Assembly (NCBI GenBank): GCA_903903715.1
Contig: CAIUZX010000326.1
Span: 1-23,267 of the forward strand
Direction of reading: 5' to 3'
From: an uncultured Caulobacterales bacterium
GTDB taxonomy: Bacteria > Pseudomonadota > Alphaproteobacteria > Caulobacterales > Caulobacteraceae
DNA: 23,267 nt
In this document: one piece after another, positions 6,593-15,930 of the stretch
Numbering within the stretch: the stretch's first letter is position 1
Layout of the letters: each line of letters starts with the position of its first letter
The notes under the pieces: generated by a model
Database searches by the model: none
What the model was told of the DNA's origin: nothing
Seen by the model: the letters and a program-made list of their open reading frames with translations, nothing else
Made by a program: the position numbers and the translations under genes

Positions 6593-7825
6593 ATGACCGA
6601 CCTCAAATCCGATTTCGTCCGCACCCTGCAGGAGCGGGGCTTCATCCACCAGTGCTCGGACCTCGCCGCGCTGGATGAAAAGGCGTCTCAGGGCGTGATC
6701 ACGGCCTATATTGGTTTTGACGCGACGGCTTCGAGCCTGCACGTCGGCTCGCTCGTGCAGATCATGTTGCTGCGTTGGCTGCAGAAGACCGGACACAAGC
6801 CGATTGTTCTGATGGGCGGCGGCACGACGAAGGTCGGCGATCCGTCGGGCAAGGACACCCAACGGTCGATGCTGACCGTAGAACAGATCGACGACAACAT
6901 CGCCGGCATCAAAGCGGCCTTCATGCCGTTTTTGTCTTTTTCAGACGACGCCGCGCTCATGGCCAATAACGCCGAATGGCTCGACAAGCTGGGCTATGTC
7001 GACTTTCTTCGAGACTACGGCGTTCACTTCACCATCAACCGCATGATGACGTTCGACTCCGTCAAGCTGCGGCTGGATCGGGAACAGCCGCTGACATTCC
7101 TCGAATTCAACTACATGCTCATGCAGGCGGTCGATTTCCTTGAGCTCAACCGACGTTATGGCTGCGCTCTGCAGATGGGCGGTTCCGATCAGTGGGGCAA
7201 CATCATCAACGGGGTCGAGCTCTGCCGACGCGTGGACGCCAAGGGCGTGTTCGCCCTCACCAGTCCGCTGATCACGACGGCTTCGGGCGCCAAGATGGGC
7301 AAGACCGCGGAAGGCGCGGTGTGGCTGAATGCGGACCGGCTGAGCCCCTACGACTACTGGCAGTTCTGGCGCAACACCGAGGACGCCGACGTCGGCCGGT
7401 TCCTGAAGCTGTTCACCGAGCTTTCGCTGGACGAGATCGCCCGCCTCGAAGCCTTGCAGGGCGCGGAGATCAACGACGCCAAGAAGGTTCTGGCGAGCGA
7501 GGCGACCGCCCTCCTCCACGGCCGTGAGGCGGCGGATCAGGCGGCGGCGGCGGCGAAGTCGGCCTTCGAGGAGGGCCGTTTGTCCACAGATCTGCCCACA
7601 GTCGAGATCGCGGGCTCAGAGGGCGTGCACGCCGCCCTGATCGCGGCGGGGTTCGCAAGCTCCAAGGGCGAGGCGCGGCGCCTTGCGGCGGGCGGCGGGG
7701 TGCGGGTCAACGACCAGCCGGTGTCGGACGTCGACCAGCCCATCGGCGGCTTTGCGGCTTCTGAAGGGGGCGCGATAAAGCTCGCCGCCGGAAAGAAGAA
7801 GATCGCCCTGGTCCGCACGGTCTGA
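6593..7825 (+). CDS. tyrS: tyrosyl-tRNA synthetase
   Basis: Charges tRNA-Tyr with tyrosine. The 410-residue protein is class I: the HIGH-like motif is HVGS (H50), the KMSKS-like loop is KMGKT (K234), and GCALQMGGSDQWGNI is the tyrosine/tRNA site. A C-terminal S4-like RNA-binding domain covers about residues 340-405 (ASSKGEARRLAAGGGVRVNDQPV). The ATG at 6593 is preferred over an in-frame ATG 39 nt upstream because MTDLKSDFVRTLQERGF is the conserved start. The upstream AGAG is only a weak ribosome site. GC is lower in the 5' half (about 57-63% in sampled stretches) than in the 3' half. Confidence 0.97.
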   Translation: MTDLKSDFVRTLQERGFIHQCSDLAALDEKASQGVITAYIGFDATASSLHVGSLVQIMLLRWLQKTGHKPIVLMGGGTTKVGDPSGKDTQRSMLTVEQIDDNIAGIKAAFMPFLSFSDDAALMANNAEWLDKLGYVDFLRDYGVHFTINRMMTFDSVKLRLDREQPLTFLEFNYMLMQAVDFLELNRRYGCALQMGGSDQWGNIINGVELCRRVDAKGVFALTSPLITTASGAKMGKTAEGAVWLNADRLSPYDYWQFWRNTEDADVGRFLKLFTELSLDEIARLEALQGAEINDAKKVLASEATALLHGREAADQAAAAAKSAFEEGRLSTDLPTVEIAGSEGVHAALIAAGFASSKGEARRLAAGGGVRVNDQPVSDVDQPIGGFAASEGGAIKLAAGKKKIALVRTV

Positions 7826-7902
7826 CGCGCGCGCGCCGCATTGAACCTGAAGCAAGGTCGCCTACCTCTACGCCACAAGATGTCCAGCTCTGGAGCCAGC
7901 CC

Positions 7903-8373
7903 ATGTCCGCACTCGCCGTCGGCGACGCCGCCCCCGACTTTGATCTCGCCGCAGACGGCGGCGGGCGGGTGCGCCTATCAGACCTCAAGGGCAAGACGGT
8001 CGTGCTCTATCTTTACCCCAAGGACGACACCCCCGGCTGCACCAAGGAGGCTCAAGGCTTCTCCGCCGCCGCCGCAGAGTTCGCCAAGGCGGGCGCCGTG
8101 GTTGTCGGCCTCTCGAAGGACAGCGTCGCCAGCCACGACAAGTTCAAGAAGAAGTACGACCTCGACCTCCACCTCGCCAGCGACCCGGAGGGCGCGCTGA
8201 TCGAAGCCCTGGGGTCGTGGGTGGAGAAGAGCATGTACGGCCGTACCTACTTCGGGATCGACCGGTCGACCTTCCTGATCGACAAGGCCGGCCGCGTCGC
8301 GCGCATCTGGCATAAGGTCAAGGTGCCCGGTCACGTGGAAGAGGTTTTGACCGCCGCGCTTGCGATCGCTTGA
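7903..8373 (+). CDS. bcp: thiol peroxidase, Bcp/PrxQ peroxiredoxin, lacking the usual second Cys
   Basis: Reduces hydrogen peroxide and organic hydroperoxides in the cytosol using thiols. The 156-residue protein has APDFDLA, LYLYPKDDTPGCTKEAQGF with the peroxidatic C46, and the C-terminal STFLIDKAGRVARIWHKVKVPGHVEEVL typical of Bcp. In many Bcp proteins a resolving Cys lies five residues after the first (CTxEAC); here that position is Gln, and I see no other Cys, so it would act as a 1-Cys type. It is downstream of tyrS on the same strand (77-nt gap) and followed by a long AT-rich intergenic region. Confidence 0.94.
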   Translation: MSALAVGDAAPDFDLAADGGGRVRLSDLKGKTVVLYLYPKDDTPGCTKEAQGFSAAAAEFAKAGAVVVGLSKDSVASHDKFKKKYDLDLHLASDPEGALIEALGSWVEKSMYGRTYFGIDRSTFLIDKAGRVARIWHKVKVPGHVEEVLTAALAIA

Positions 8374-8389
8374 CACGCGAAATCCGCGG

Positions 8390-8420
8390 CTATTCGTCAC
8401 AGACCGTTCGAGACGAATAG
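8390..8420. terminator. stem-loop after bcp (possible terminator)
   Basis: CTATTCGTC (8390-8398) and GACGAATAG (8412-8420) form a perfect 9-bp stem with a 13-nt loop, 17 nt after the bcp stop. No U-run follows, so it is not a canonical intrinsic terminator; it may still stabilise the 3' end of the bcp mRNA or be a protein-binding palindrome. Confidence 0.4.
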
Positions 8421-8471
8421 TGTCGTGCTGCGTTCTGTCGAACCCACACGCCTAGCGTCGACCGAAGCGAC

Positions 8472-8480
8472 TTATCCACA
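8472..8480 (+). promoter_or_regulatory. DnaA box
   Basis: TTATCCACA is a perfect match to the strong DnaA box. A single exact copy in an intergenic AT-rich region suggests DnaA regulation of the downstream gene, or DnaA titration. I found no second perfect box in the gap. Confidence 0.5.
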
Positions 8481-8618
8481 CCCTACGGACGGGATCGCCA
8501 GCATTTATGCGAACTCTGGGACGAAGTCGCCAAGGTTGGGTACAACTTTTCTGGTTTCACTCAGGCGCAGCGCCTAATTGATTTGCCCTGAACCCGCAAA
8601 TGCCCAACGTATTAACCG

Positions 8619-8634
8619 TTAATTATTTGTTAAC
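8619..8634 (+). promoter_or_regulatory. CtrA binding site (TTAA-N7-TTAAC)
   Basis: TTAA-TTATTTG-TTAAC is a perfect match to the full CtrA box. A further TTAA at 8612-8615 forms TTAACCGTTAA with its left half. CtrA is the cell-cycle master regulator of Caulobacterales and other alphaproteobacteria. The box is about 190 nt upstream of the M23 start, so a promoter driven from it would give a long leader; no clear -10 is visible. Confidence 0.6.
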
Positions 8635-8825
8635 TGACGATTTTCGCCACAACTCCGGAAGTATAATTGCAACAAGACCCTCTAAATTCGGAACATTACT
8701 TCAGGATAATAATTTTGCTAAACTACCATCAAGGATCCGTTACGATAAATTGAGCACGATTCCCCTTGCGTCACGGCGCATTTTTTGATGCTAGTATTGC
8801 CAAAATACCAGTATCGGTGGGGCGT

Positions 8826-9977
8826 ATGGCGTTAGATCGCTCAGAACGAGCAGGGTTTGGACCCTCGCAGTGGTTTCCAGAGCGCTACATCTACGTCCGC
8901 TCGGGCGAAACCGCCCGCGAAGTGGTCATTTCCCCGCGCAGCCAGATGATCCTGGCCTTTCTGGCCTTCATGGTGGTCGCCTGGTCGCTGTTCGCCACAG
9001 GCTCATTCATCCTCACCTATCTGACCTCGGCGAGTGAAGAGAACTCGGTGACGAAGATGACCGCATATTACGAGCGGATGAACGCCGATCGTCAGGGCCG
9101 GCTCATGACCGCCGTAACCGCCCTCAACCGCGCCAGCGGCTCCATCCAGGGCATGGCGCACGACATCGAACGTCGGCACGCGGCGCTAGCCTGGCTGCTT
9201 CAGGACTTCCACGGCAAGTCGGGGGAGCCCGTCATGAAGCCCGTCGATCAGGCGAGCCTCGCCGACAAGTCCCCGACCGAACGCATCCTGGCCGTCCGGG
9301 AAGATCAGGACCGTCTGCTCAGTCAGGCCGAAACCGTCGCGAAGAGCCGCGCGGAACGCCTGCGCTTCGCCATCCGCATGACCGGGCTTGATCCGTCTCA
9401 TCTTGGGAAAATGGACGCCTCTGTCGGAGGCCCGTCGATCGAAATGAATGATCCGAGGGCCCTCGCGGCGGAGCTCGATATCGACGAGGGCTATGCGGCT
9501 CGGGTGCAGCACGCCGCGCGGGACGTGGTCGACTATCACACCCTGAGCGCCGAGGCCGAACATGTGCCCCTCGCCCGCCCCGTCTCGAACGCCTATGGCA
9601 GTTCAACCTACGGCGTGCGGCGGGATCCGTTCAACGGCCGGCCGGCCTTTCATGCTGGCCAGGATTTTGCAGGATCGTATGGCTCGCCCATATATTCGAC
9701 TGCGCCTGGCGTGGTGTCTTTTACGGGGCAACGCACCGGTTACGGGAATGTCGTGGAAATCGATCATGGTTCGGGGTTCAAGACGAGATACGCACACCTG
9801 GCGTCGATCTCTGTCCGCTCCGGGCAGAAGGTCGGGGTCGGGTTTCGGGTAGGAGCGTTAGGGTCGACCGGCAGGTCGACAGGACCGCACCTGCACTATG
9901 AAGTTTGGGAAAACGGTCGCGTTCGGGATCCGACGCGCTTCTTGAGAGCTGGTGATCATGTTCAGCAAGCCAACTAA
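8826..9977 (+). CDS. membrane-anchored M23 (LytM) peptidoglycan endopeptidase, LmdC-like
   Basis: The 383-residue protein has a cytosolic N-terminus of about 40 residues (ERYIYVRSGETAREVVIS), one membrane segment at about 41-64, a helical, partly coiled-coil periplasmic part (70-250) and a C-terminal LytM zinc domain with HAGQD (H276, D280), YAH (H324) and HLHYE (H355, H357). The metal ligands look intact, so an active endopeptidase cutting peptide cross-links is expected. ATG 8826 is chosen after GGTGGGG; a TTG 60 nt upstream in frame is less likely. The gene overlaps the bactofilin start by 20 nt. Such pairs are known in Hyphomonas and Caulobacter, where the cytosolic tail is thought to bind the bactofilin filament (established for LmdC-BacA; inferred here). 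Confidence 0.93.
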   Translation: MALDRSERAGFGPSQWFPERYIYVRSGETAREVVISPRSQMILAFLAFMVVAWSLFATGSFILTYLTSASEENSVTKMTAYYERMNADRQGRLMTAVTALNRASGSIQGMAHDIERRHAALAWLLQDFHGKSGEPVMKPVDQASLADKSPTERILAVREDQDRLLSQAETVAKSRAERLRFAIRMTGLDPSHLGKMDASVGGPSIEMNDPRALAAELDIDEGYAARVQHAARDVVDYHTLSAEAEHVPLARPVSNAYGSSTYGVRRDPFNGRPAFHAGQDFAGSYGSPIYSTAPGVVSFTGQRTGYGNVVEIDHGSGFKTRYAHLASISVRSGQKVGVGFRVGALGSTGRSTGPHLHYEVWENGRVRDPTRFLRAGDHVQQAN

Positions 9978-10467
9978 CGCCAACAAAAGCGCCGCCCCGG
10001 CGCCCGCGCCGACGCGCTCGGGTCCGTCCGGACCCGCCGTGCTCAACAGCCCGCAGGCGGTCAAGCCGGCGGCGCCCCCCCGCATGTCGTCCGCCCTCGG
10101 CGCGGATCTGATCTTCGAAGGATCGATCCACGGCGACGGAGAGCTGCTCATCGACGGCGCCATCAAGGGCGACGTGCATGTCGCGCATCTGATCATCGGC
10201 GAGAACGCGCACGTCGAAGGCACCGTCCGCTGCGGCGCCGTCGAGGTTCGCGGCCGGGTGATCGGCAATATCGAAGCCCAGACCGTGAAGTTGCATGAAA
10301 CCGCCTTCGTCGAAGGCGACATCACGCACGGCCAGCTCTCGATCGACGTCGGCGCCTATTTCCAGGGCCGCTGCCAGCAGTTCCGTCCGGAACAGTCGGC
10401 TTCGCACGCCCCGACGGCGGAACCCGTCGCAGCCGCTGCGGAATACGACGCCGGCCACCACGGCTGA
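9958..10467 (+). CDS. bacA: bactofilin (BacA-like cytoskeletal protein)
   Basis: Bactofilins polymerise without nucleotides into beta-helical filaments that position cell-wall enzymes. The 169-residue protein has a Pro/Ala-rich disordered N-terminus (1-45), then a bactofilin core from about 46 to 140 with repeating beta-strand turns (SIHGDGELLIDGAIKGDV, VEGTVRCGAVEVRGRVIGNI, FVEGDITHGQLSIDVGAYFQG), then a disordered Ala-rich tail. ATG 9958 (MFSKPTN) is chosen because MFSK is the usual start; a GTG at 9952 is in frame. The start lies inside the end of the M23 gene, so the two are translationally coupled. A strong terminator follows at 10493-10526. Confidence 0.94.
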   Translation: MFSKPTNANKSAAPAPAPTRSGPSGPAVLNSPQAVKPAAPPRMSSALGADLIFEGSIHGDGELLIDGAIKGDVHVAHLIIGENAHVEGTVRCGAVEVRGRVIGNIEAQTVKLHETAFVEGDITHGQLSIDVGAYFQGRCQQFRPEQSASHAPTAEPVAAAAEYDAGHHG

Positions 10468-10492
10468 TCACGGCTTGAAGATCACGGCAGAT

Positions 10493-10526
10493 AGACGAAG
10501 GCGCGCGTGTCGCCCTTCGTCTTTTT
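10493..10526 (+). terminator. intrinsic terminator of the M23-bactofilin operon
   Basis: AGACGAAGG (10493-10501) pairs perfectly with CCTTCGTCT (10514-10522) over a 12-nt loop, and TTTT follows directly. It lies in the 71-nt gap between the convergent bactofilin and prfB genes. Confidence 0.88.
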
Positions 10527-10538
10527 GCGGTTGAGCGG

Positions 10539-11664
10539 TCAGGCGTCCGCCACCTCGTCCCGCGTCGCGCCCACGCGCTGGGCCAGCGCCGCGCCCATGA
10601 AGGCGTCGAGATCCCCGTCGAGCACAGCGTCCGTATCCGACGTCTCCACGTTCGTCCGCAGATCCTTCACCATCTGATAAGGCTGCAGCACATAGCTCCG
10701 GATCTGGTGGCCCCAGCCGATATCGGTCTTCTGGTCCTCGATCTCCGCCCGCGCGGCTTCCCGGCGCTGCAACTCGGCCTCATAGAGCCTTGCGCGCAGC
10801 ATCTTCCAGGCCCGGTCCCGGTTCTGGAACTGCGAGCGCTCGGTCTGGCAGGCGACGGCGATGCCGGTGGGAAGGTGGGTCAGGCGGACGGCTGAGTCGG
10901 TCTTGTTCACGTGCTGGCCGCCGGAGCCCGAGGCGCGGTAGGTGTCGACCCGCACTTCGGACGGATCGATCTCGATCACGATGGTGTCGTCGACCACCGG
11001 ATAGACCCAGACCGACGCAAAGCTCGTATGCCGTCGAGCGTTGGAGTCGAAGGGCGAGATGCGCACCAGGCGATGCACGCCGCCTTCTGTCTTCATCCAG
11101 CCGTAGGCGTTGGTTCCCTTGATCTGCAGGGTGCAGGACTTGATGCCCGCCGTTTCGCCGGAGGTCTCTTCGATCACGTCGACGGTCATACCGTGCGCAA
11201 CGGCCCAGCGGCTGTACATGCGCATGAGCATCAGGGCCCAGTCGGCGGACTCCGTGCCGCCGGCGCCGGAGTTGATTTCCACATAGGCGTCGTTGCCGTC
11301 CGCCTCCCCGGACAGGAGCGCCTCGAGCTCCGCCCGCCCCGCCTTTTCCTTCAGGCTGCGCAGCATTTGCGCCGCGTCGTCGCCCACGGCGGGCTCGCCC
11401 TCCATCTCGGCGAGTTCGGCCAGCTCAAGGGCGTCGGCGCGCTCACGCTCCAGCATCCGCACCGCTTCGACCGCAGACGCAAGCTTGGTGCGGTCCCGCA
11501 TCACCGCCTGGGCGTCGTCGGGGCGGTCCCACAGGGTCGGGTCCTCGACCCGCGCGTTCAGTTCATCCAGGCGTCGTAAGGCAGGCTCCCAGTCAAAGAC
11601 GCCTCCTGAGCAGCGCGATCGACTGCTCGATGTCAGCCGCCAGGGCCTCGACATCCGCTCTCAT
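10539..11664 (-). CDS. prfB: peptide chain release factor 2, expressed through a programmed +1 frameshift
   Basis: RF2 releases finished proteins at UGA and UAA. The body carries the codon-reading SPF tripeptide (ISPFDSNARR) and the catalytic GGQ (GSGGQHVNKTDSAVRL). The true start is ATG at 11662-11664, preceded by GGAG: 23 codons (MRADVEALAADIEQSIALLRRRL) lead to an in-frame TGA at 11593-11595. After CTT the ribosome shifts +1 to read GAC TGG GAG (D-W-E) and continue for 351 residues, total about 374. A single-frame call starting at 11654 would give a false N-terminus. It is the last gene of the amiC-PBP1A-prfB run; the 90-nt gap before it holds a GC-rich hairpin. Confidence 0.97.
11592..11607 (-). 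promoter_or_regulatory. prfB recoding site with internal Shine-Dalgarno
   Basis: AGGAGGCGTCTTTGAC on the minus strand: an internal Shine-Dalgarno AGGAGG, 3 nt, the slippery CTT, the stop TGA and a C after it. This is the known RF2 autoregulation site: when RF2 is scarce the ribosome pauses at UGA C and slips +1. The AGGAGG is a perfect anti-SD match at the spacing used in E. coli. Confidence 0.96.
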
Positions 11665-11698
11665 GGGAAATGCTCCGGTTAATGCAAAACGCGCACAG

Positions 11699-11725
11699 GG
11701 GGCGGGACTTAAGCCCAGCCGCCCC
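11699..11725 (-). promoter_or_regulatory. GC-rich stem-loop between PBP1A gene and prfB
   Basis: On the minus strand GGGGCGG and CCGCCCC form a 7-bp stem around a 13-nt loop containing CTTAAG. An alternative pairing GGG/CCC inside it is possible. It lies about 30 nt after the PBP1A stop and about 35 nt before the prfB start. No immediate U-tract follows, so it may be a weak terminator or an mRNA stabiliser. Confidence 0.4.
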
Positions 11726-11754
11726 GATTGGCAATGGCGCTAAAGGCTCAAGGC

Positions 11755-14169
<2,415 letters not shown>

Positions 14170-14224
14170 GATCCGTTAACGAGAGGAATCCGTGTTCAGG
14201 CGACGAACGTCAAGCCTTGATCGG

Positions 14225-15502
14225 TCAGCGCGCCGCGAGGCGGGAGACGTGCGTGAAGTAATTATCGATGGCTTCGGTGATCGCCGAGGCCAGCACCTTG
14301 CGCTGATCCGCCGACGACAGGCGGTCCTGGTCGGTGGGATTGGTGATGAAGCCCATCTCGAGCAACACAGCCGGCACGTCCGGCGCAAGCAGAACCATAA
14401 AGTTCGCATCGCGATGACTGCGGCGAAGCAGGTCCACGCGGCCGTTCATCCGGTCCAGCAGAACATTCGCGAACTTGGTCGACTGGTTGGTCGTCTCTCT
14501 CTGCGTAAGGTCGAGGAGTATACGATTGACTGAAACATCACGTGTCGGCTGGTCAACATTTATGAACCAGTCGCCATTGCCTGCGAACACCTTGCGGGCC
14601 ACTCGGTCCACGCCCTTTTCCGACAGGGTGTAGACGGTGGCGCCATGCAGGTTGGGATCTGAGATGGCGTTGGCGTGGAGGGAGATGAACAGGTCCGCAT
14701 GCTCGCGTCGGGCGATCTGCATGCGCTGCTCCAGCGGGATGAACTGGTCGGTGTCCCGCGTCATCACCACCTGATAGTGGCCGGTGCGCAACAGGGCGGC
14801 GCGCAGTTCACGGGCGGCTTCGAGGGCGAGATCCTTCTCGGCCGCCCCCTCGGTCGTCGCGCCGGGATCCTTTCCGCCGTGGCCGGGGTCGATCACGACG
14901 ACCCGCGTGACGTTCGTGGCCGGTCGCTGGACGGCGAGAGCGGTCTGAGGCTGCGCGGGCTTCGCGACAGGCGGCGGAGGCGTCGCCGCGGCGCGGGCCG
15001 GCTGGGGCGCAGCCGGGGCGTGGCCCGAGGCCGGGGCGAAATCAACGACATAGCGATAGACCGTGACGCCGTCGTCCGGCGGCAGCAGGAAGCGGCGCTT
15101 CACCACCCCGGGCGCGGTGAGCGCGACATCTAGACGGGCGGCGCCCGCAGCGGATTCGATCTTCCAACTGCGGATCAGCCCCTGACCGCCCCCGTGCATC
15201 TCTTCCCCCGCCCGCACGCCGGGCAGCGCCACGACGATCTGAGCCTGGGGCGACATGTCGGTGATCATTCGGCCGGCGACCGCGCGGTCGAGCTCGATCA
15301 CGAGACGTGTCTCGTCCGGGCCGCCGCCCGTGCGCACGCGAACGACTTCTCCGGGGCCCTGCGCATAGCTGGAGGCGCCCGCCATCGCCGCCGCCCCGCC
15401 CACAGCCGTCAGCACCATCGCCAGCAATGCGAACCGCGCGCGGTTCGACGCGCCGCGACGACGGCGGTCTGGTGTCGGCTCCGGCAAAGGCGTGTCGTGC
15501 AT
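14225..15502 (-). CDS. amiC: N-acetylmuramoyl-L-alanine amidase (AMIN + Amidase_3)
   Basis: Periplasmic zinc amidase that cuts stem peptides from glycan, mainly for daughter-cell separation. The 425-residue protein has an Arg-rich N-terminus and a signal peptide (about 22-48, ending ASSYAQ), an AMIN domain (about 50-150), a Pro/Ala linker (about 155-190) and an Amidase_3 domain with DPGHGGKDPG (H208), AAEKDLAL, SLHAN and LLEMGFITN, the four zinc/catalytic positions. ATG 15500-15502 is used; a GTG just upstream is possible. It heads the amiC-PBP1A-prfB run and is divergent from rne. An AmiC helix that blocks the active site is expected in the family; I did not assign it. Confidence 0.94.
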   Translation of the reverse strand: MHDTPLPEPTPDRRRRGASNRARFALLAMVLTAVGGAAAMAGASSYAQGPGEVVRVRTGGGPDETRLVIELDRAVAGRMITDMSPQAQIVVALPGVRAGEEMHGGGQGLIRSWKIESAAGAARLDVALTAPGVVKRRFLLPPDDGVTVYRYVVDFAPASGHAPAAPQPARAAATPPPPVAKPAQPQTALAVQRPATNVTRVVVIDPGHGGKDPGATTEGAAEKDLALEAARELRAALLRTGHYQVVMTRDTDQFIPLEQRMQIARREHADLFISLHANAISDPNLHGATVYTLSEKGVDRVARKVFAGNGDWFINVDQPTRDVSVNRILLDLTQRETTNQSTKFANVLLDRMNGRVDLLRRSHRDANFMVLLAPDVPAVLLEMGFITNPTDQDRLSSADQRKVLASAITEAIDNYFTHVSRLAAR

Positions 15503-15930
15503 CACGGCGGCGGCTTCGTTTCCAGGACGGCTTCAGGGTCCTCAGACCACGGATGTCCCACAGGTAGGGGTAAAAAAGCCTTAAGCTTATCGAAGGCAAG
15601 ATCACTTTCAGTCGAAGGAGCGACGACGGACGCTTTTCTTTTTGTCCGCGCTGTTGCAATGTCGCCACCGTGCAGTCGCCCGGCCCGCCCTTAGGATGCG
15701 GAGGACCGCCTGCGCACCATAGGTTCCGAACGGATCAGACCGATCGGCGCCTCACCCTCCGCTTCGCGCACATGCGCGTCAAGGAAACAACCCCATGGCC
15801 TGGTTCGCCTGCGCCCCTGCTCGCTCCCCTACCGCGTGGCCTTCGCCGCGCCGAGGCCAGCCTGCGCGCGCGACCGCTCAAACTTGGCCCCCCGGCAAGA
15901 CGCCGGGCGCGCGCCTCAAGGACCGATTTG
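15503..15930. other. divergent amiC/rne intergenic region and probable long rne leader
   Basis: This 428-nt stretch has no convincing gene; open frames crossing it lack ribosome sites and are Arg/Pro-rich. An AT-richer patch at 15567-15660 is the likely promoter zone, with no element I can place confidently. Just upstream of the rne ribosome site, CCCGGC (15891-15896) and GCCGGG (15902-15907) form a short hairpin. RNase E regulates its own mRNA through the leader in E. coli; a similar role here is only inference. Confidence 0.5.

Larger units (their letters stand above)
8374..8825. other. long AT-rich intergenic regulatory region upstream of the M23-bactofilin operon
   Basis: This 452-nt gap holds no convincing gene. 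It contains the stem-loop at 8390-8420, a perfect DnaA box at 8472-8480, a CtrA box at 8619-8634 and a stretch (8611-8760) of about 35% GC by my count, against about 65-70% around it. A GATTC (CcrM-type GANTC) lies at 8758-8762. The ribosome site for the next gene is GGTGGGG at 8816-8822. A 62-codon open frame at 8600-8788 has no ribosome site or recognisable product. Confidence 0.7.

Noticed and set aside
8390..8425. tRNA-like T-loop (GTTCGAGAC) after bcp
   Set aside because: No acceptor, D-arm or anticodon arm can be fitted around it; it is the loop of a simple hairpin.
8600..8788. Open frame of 62 codons in the AT-rich gap
   Set aside because: No ribosome site, no recognisable motif, and it runs through the CtrA box; AT-rich non-coding sequence explains it.
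8374..8825. Replication origin
   Set aside because: Only one perfect DnaA box, no cluster of boxes, and neighbouring genes are not those at known alphaproteobacterial origins; kept only as a remote alternative.
15670..15930. N-terminal extension of RNase E by 87 codons
   Set aside because: The extension is Arg/Pro-rich and lacks a ribosome site; MTKTMLIDATHAEETR is the conserved start and has AAGGA upstream.
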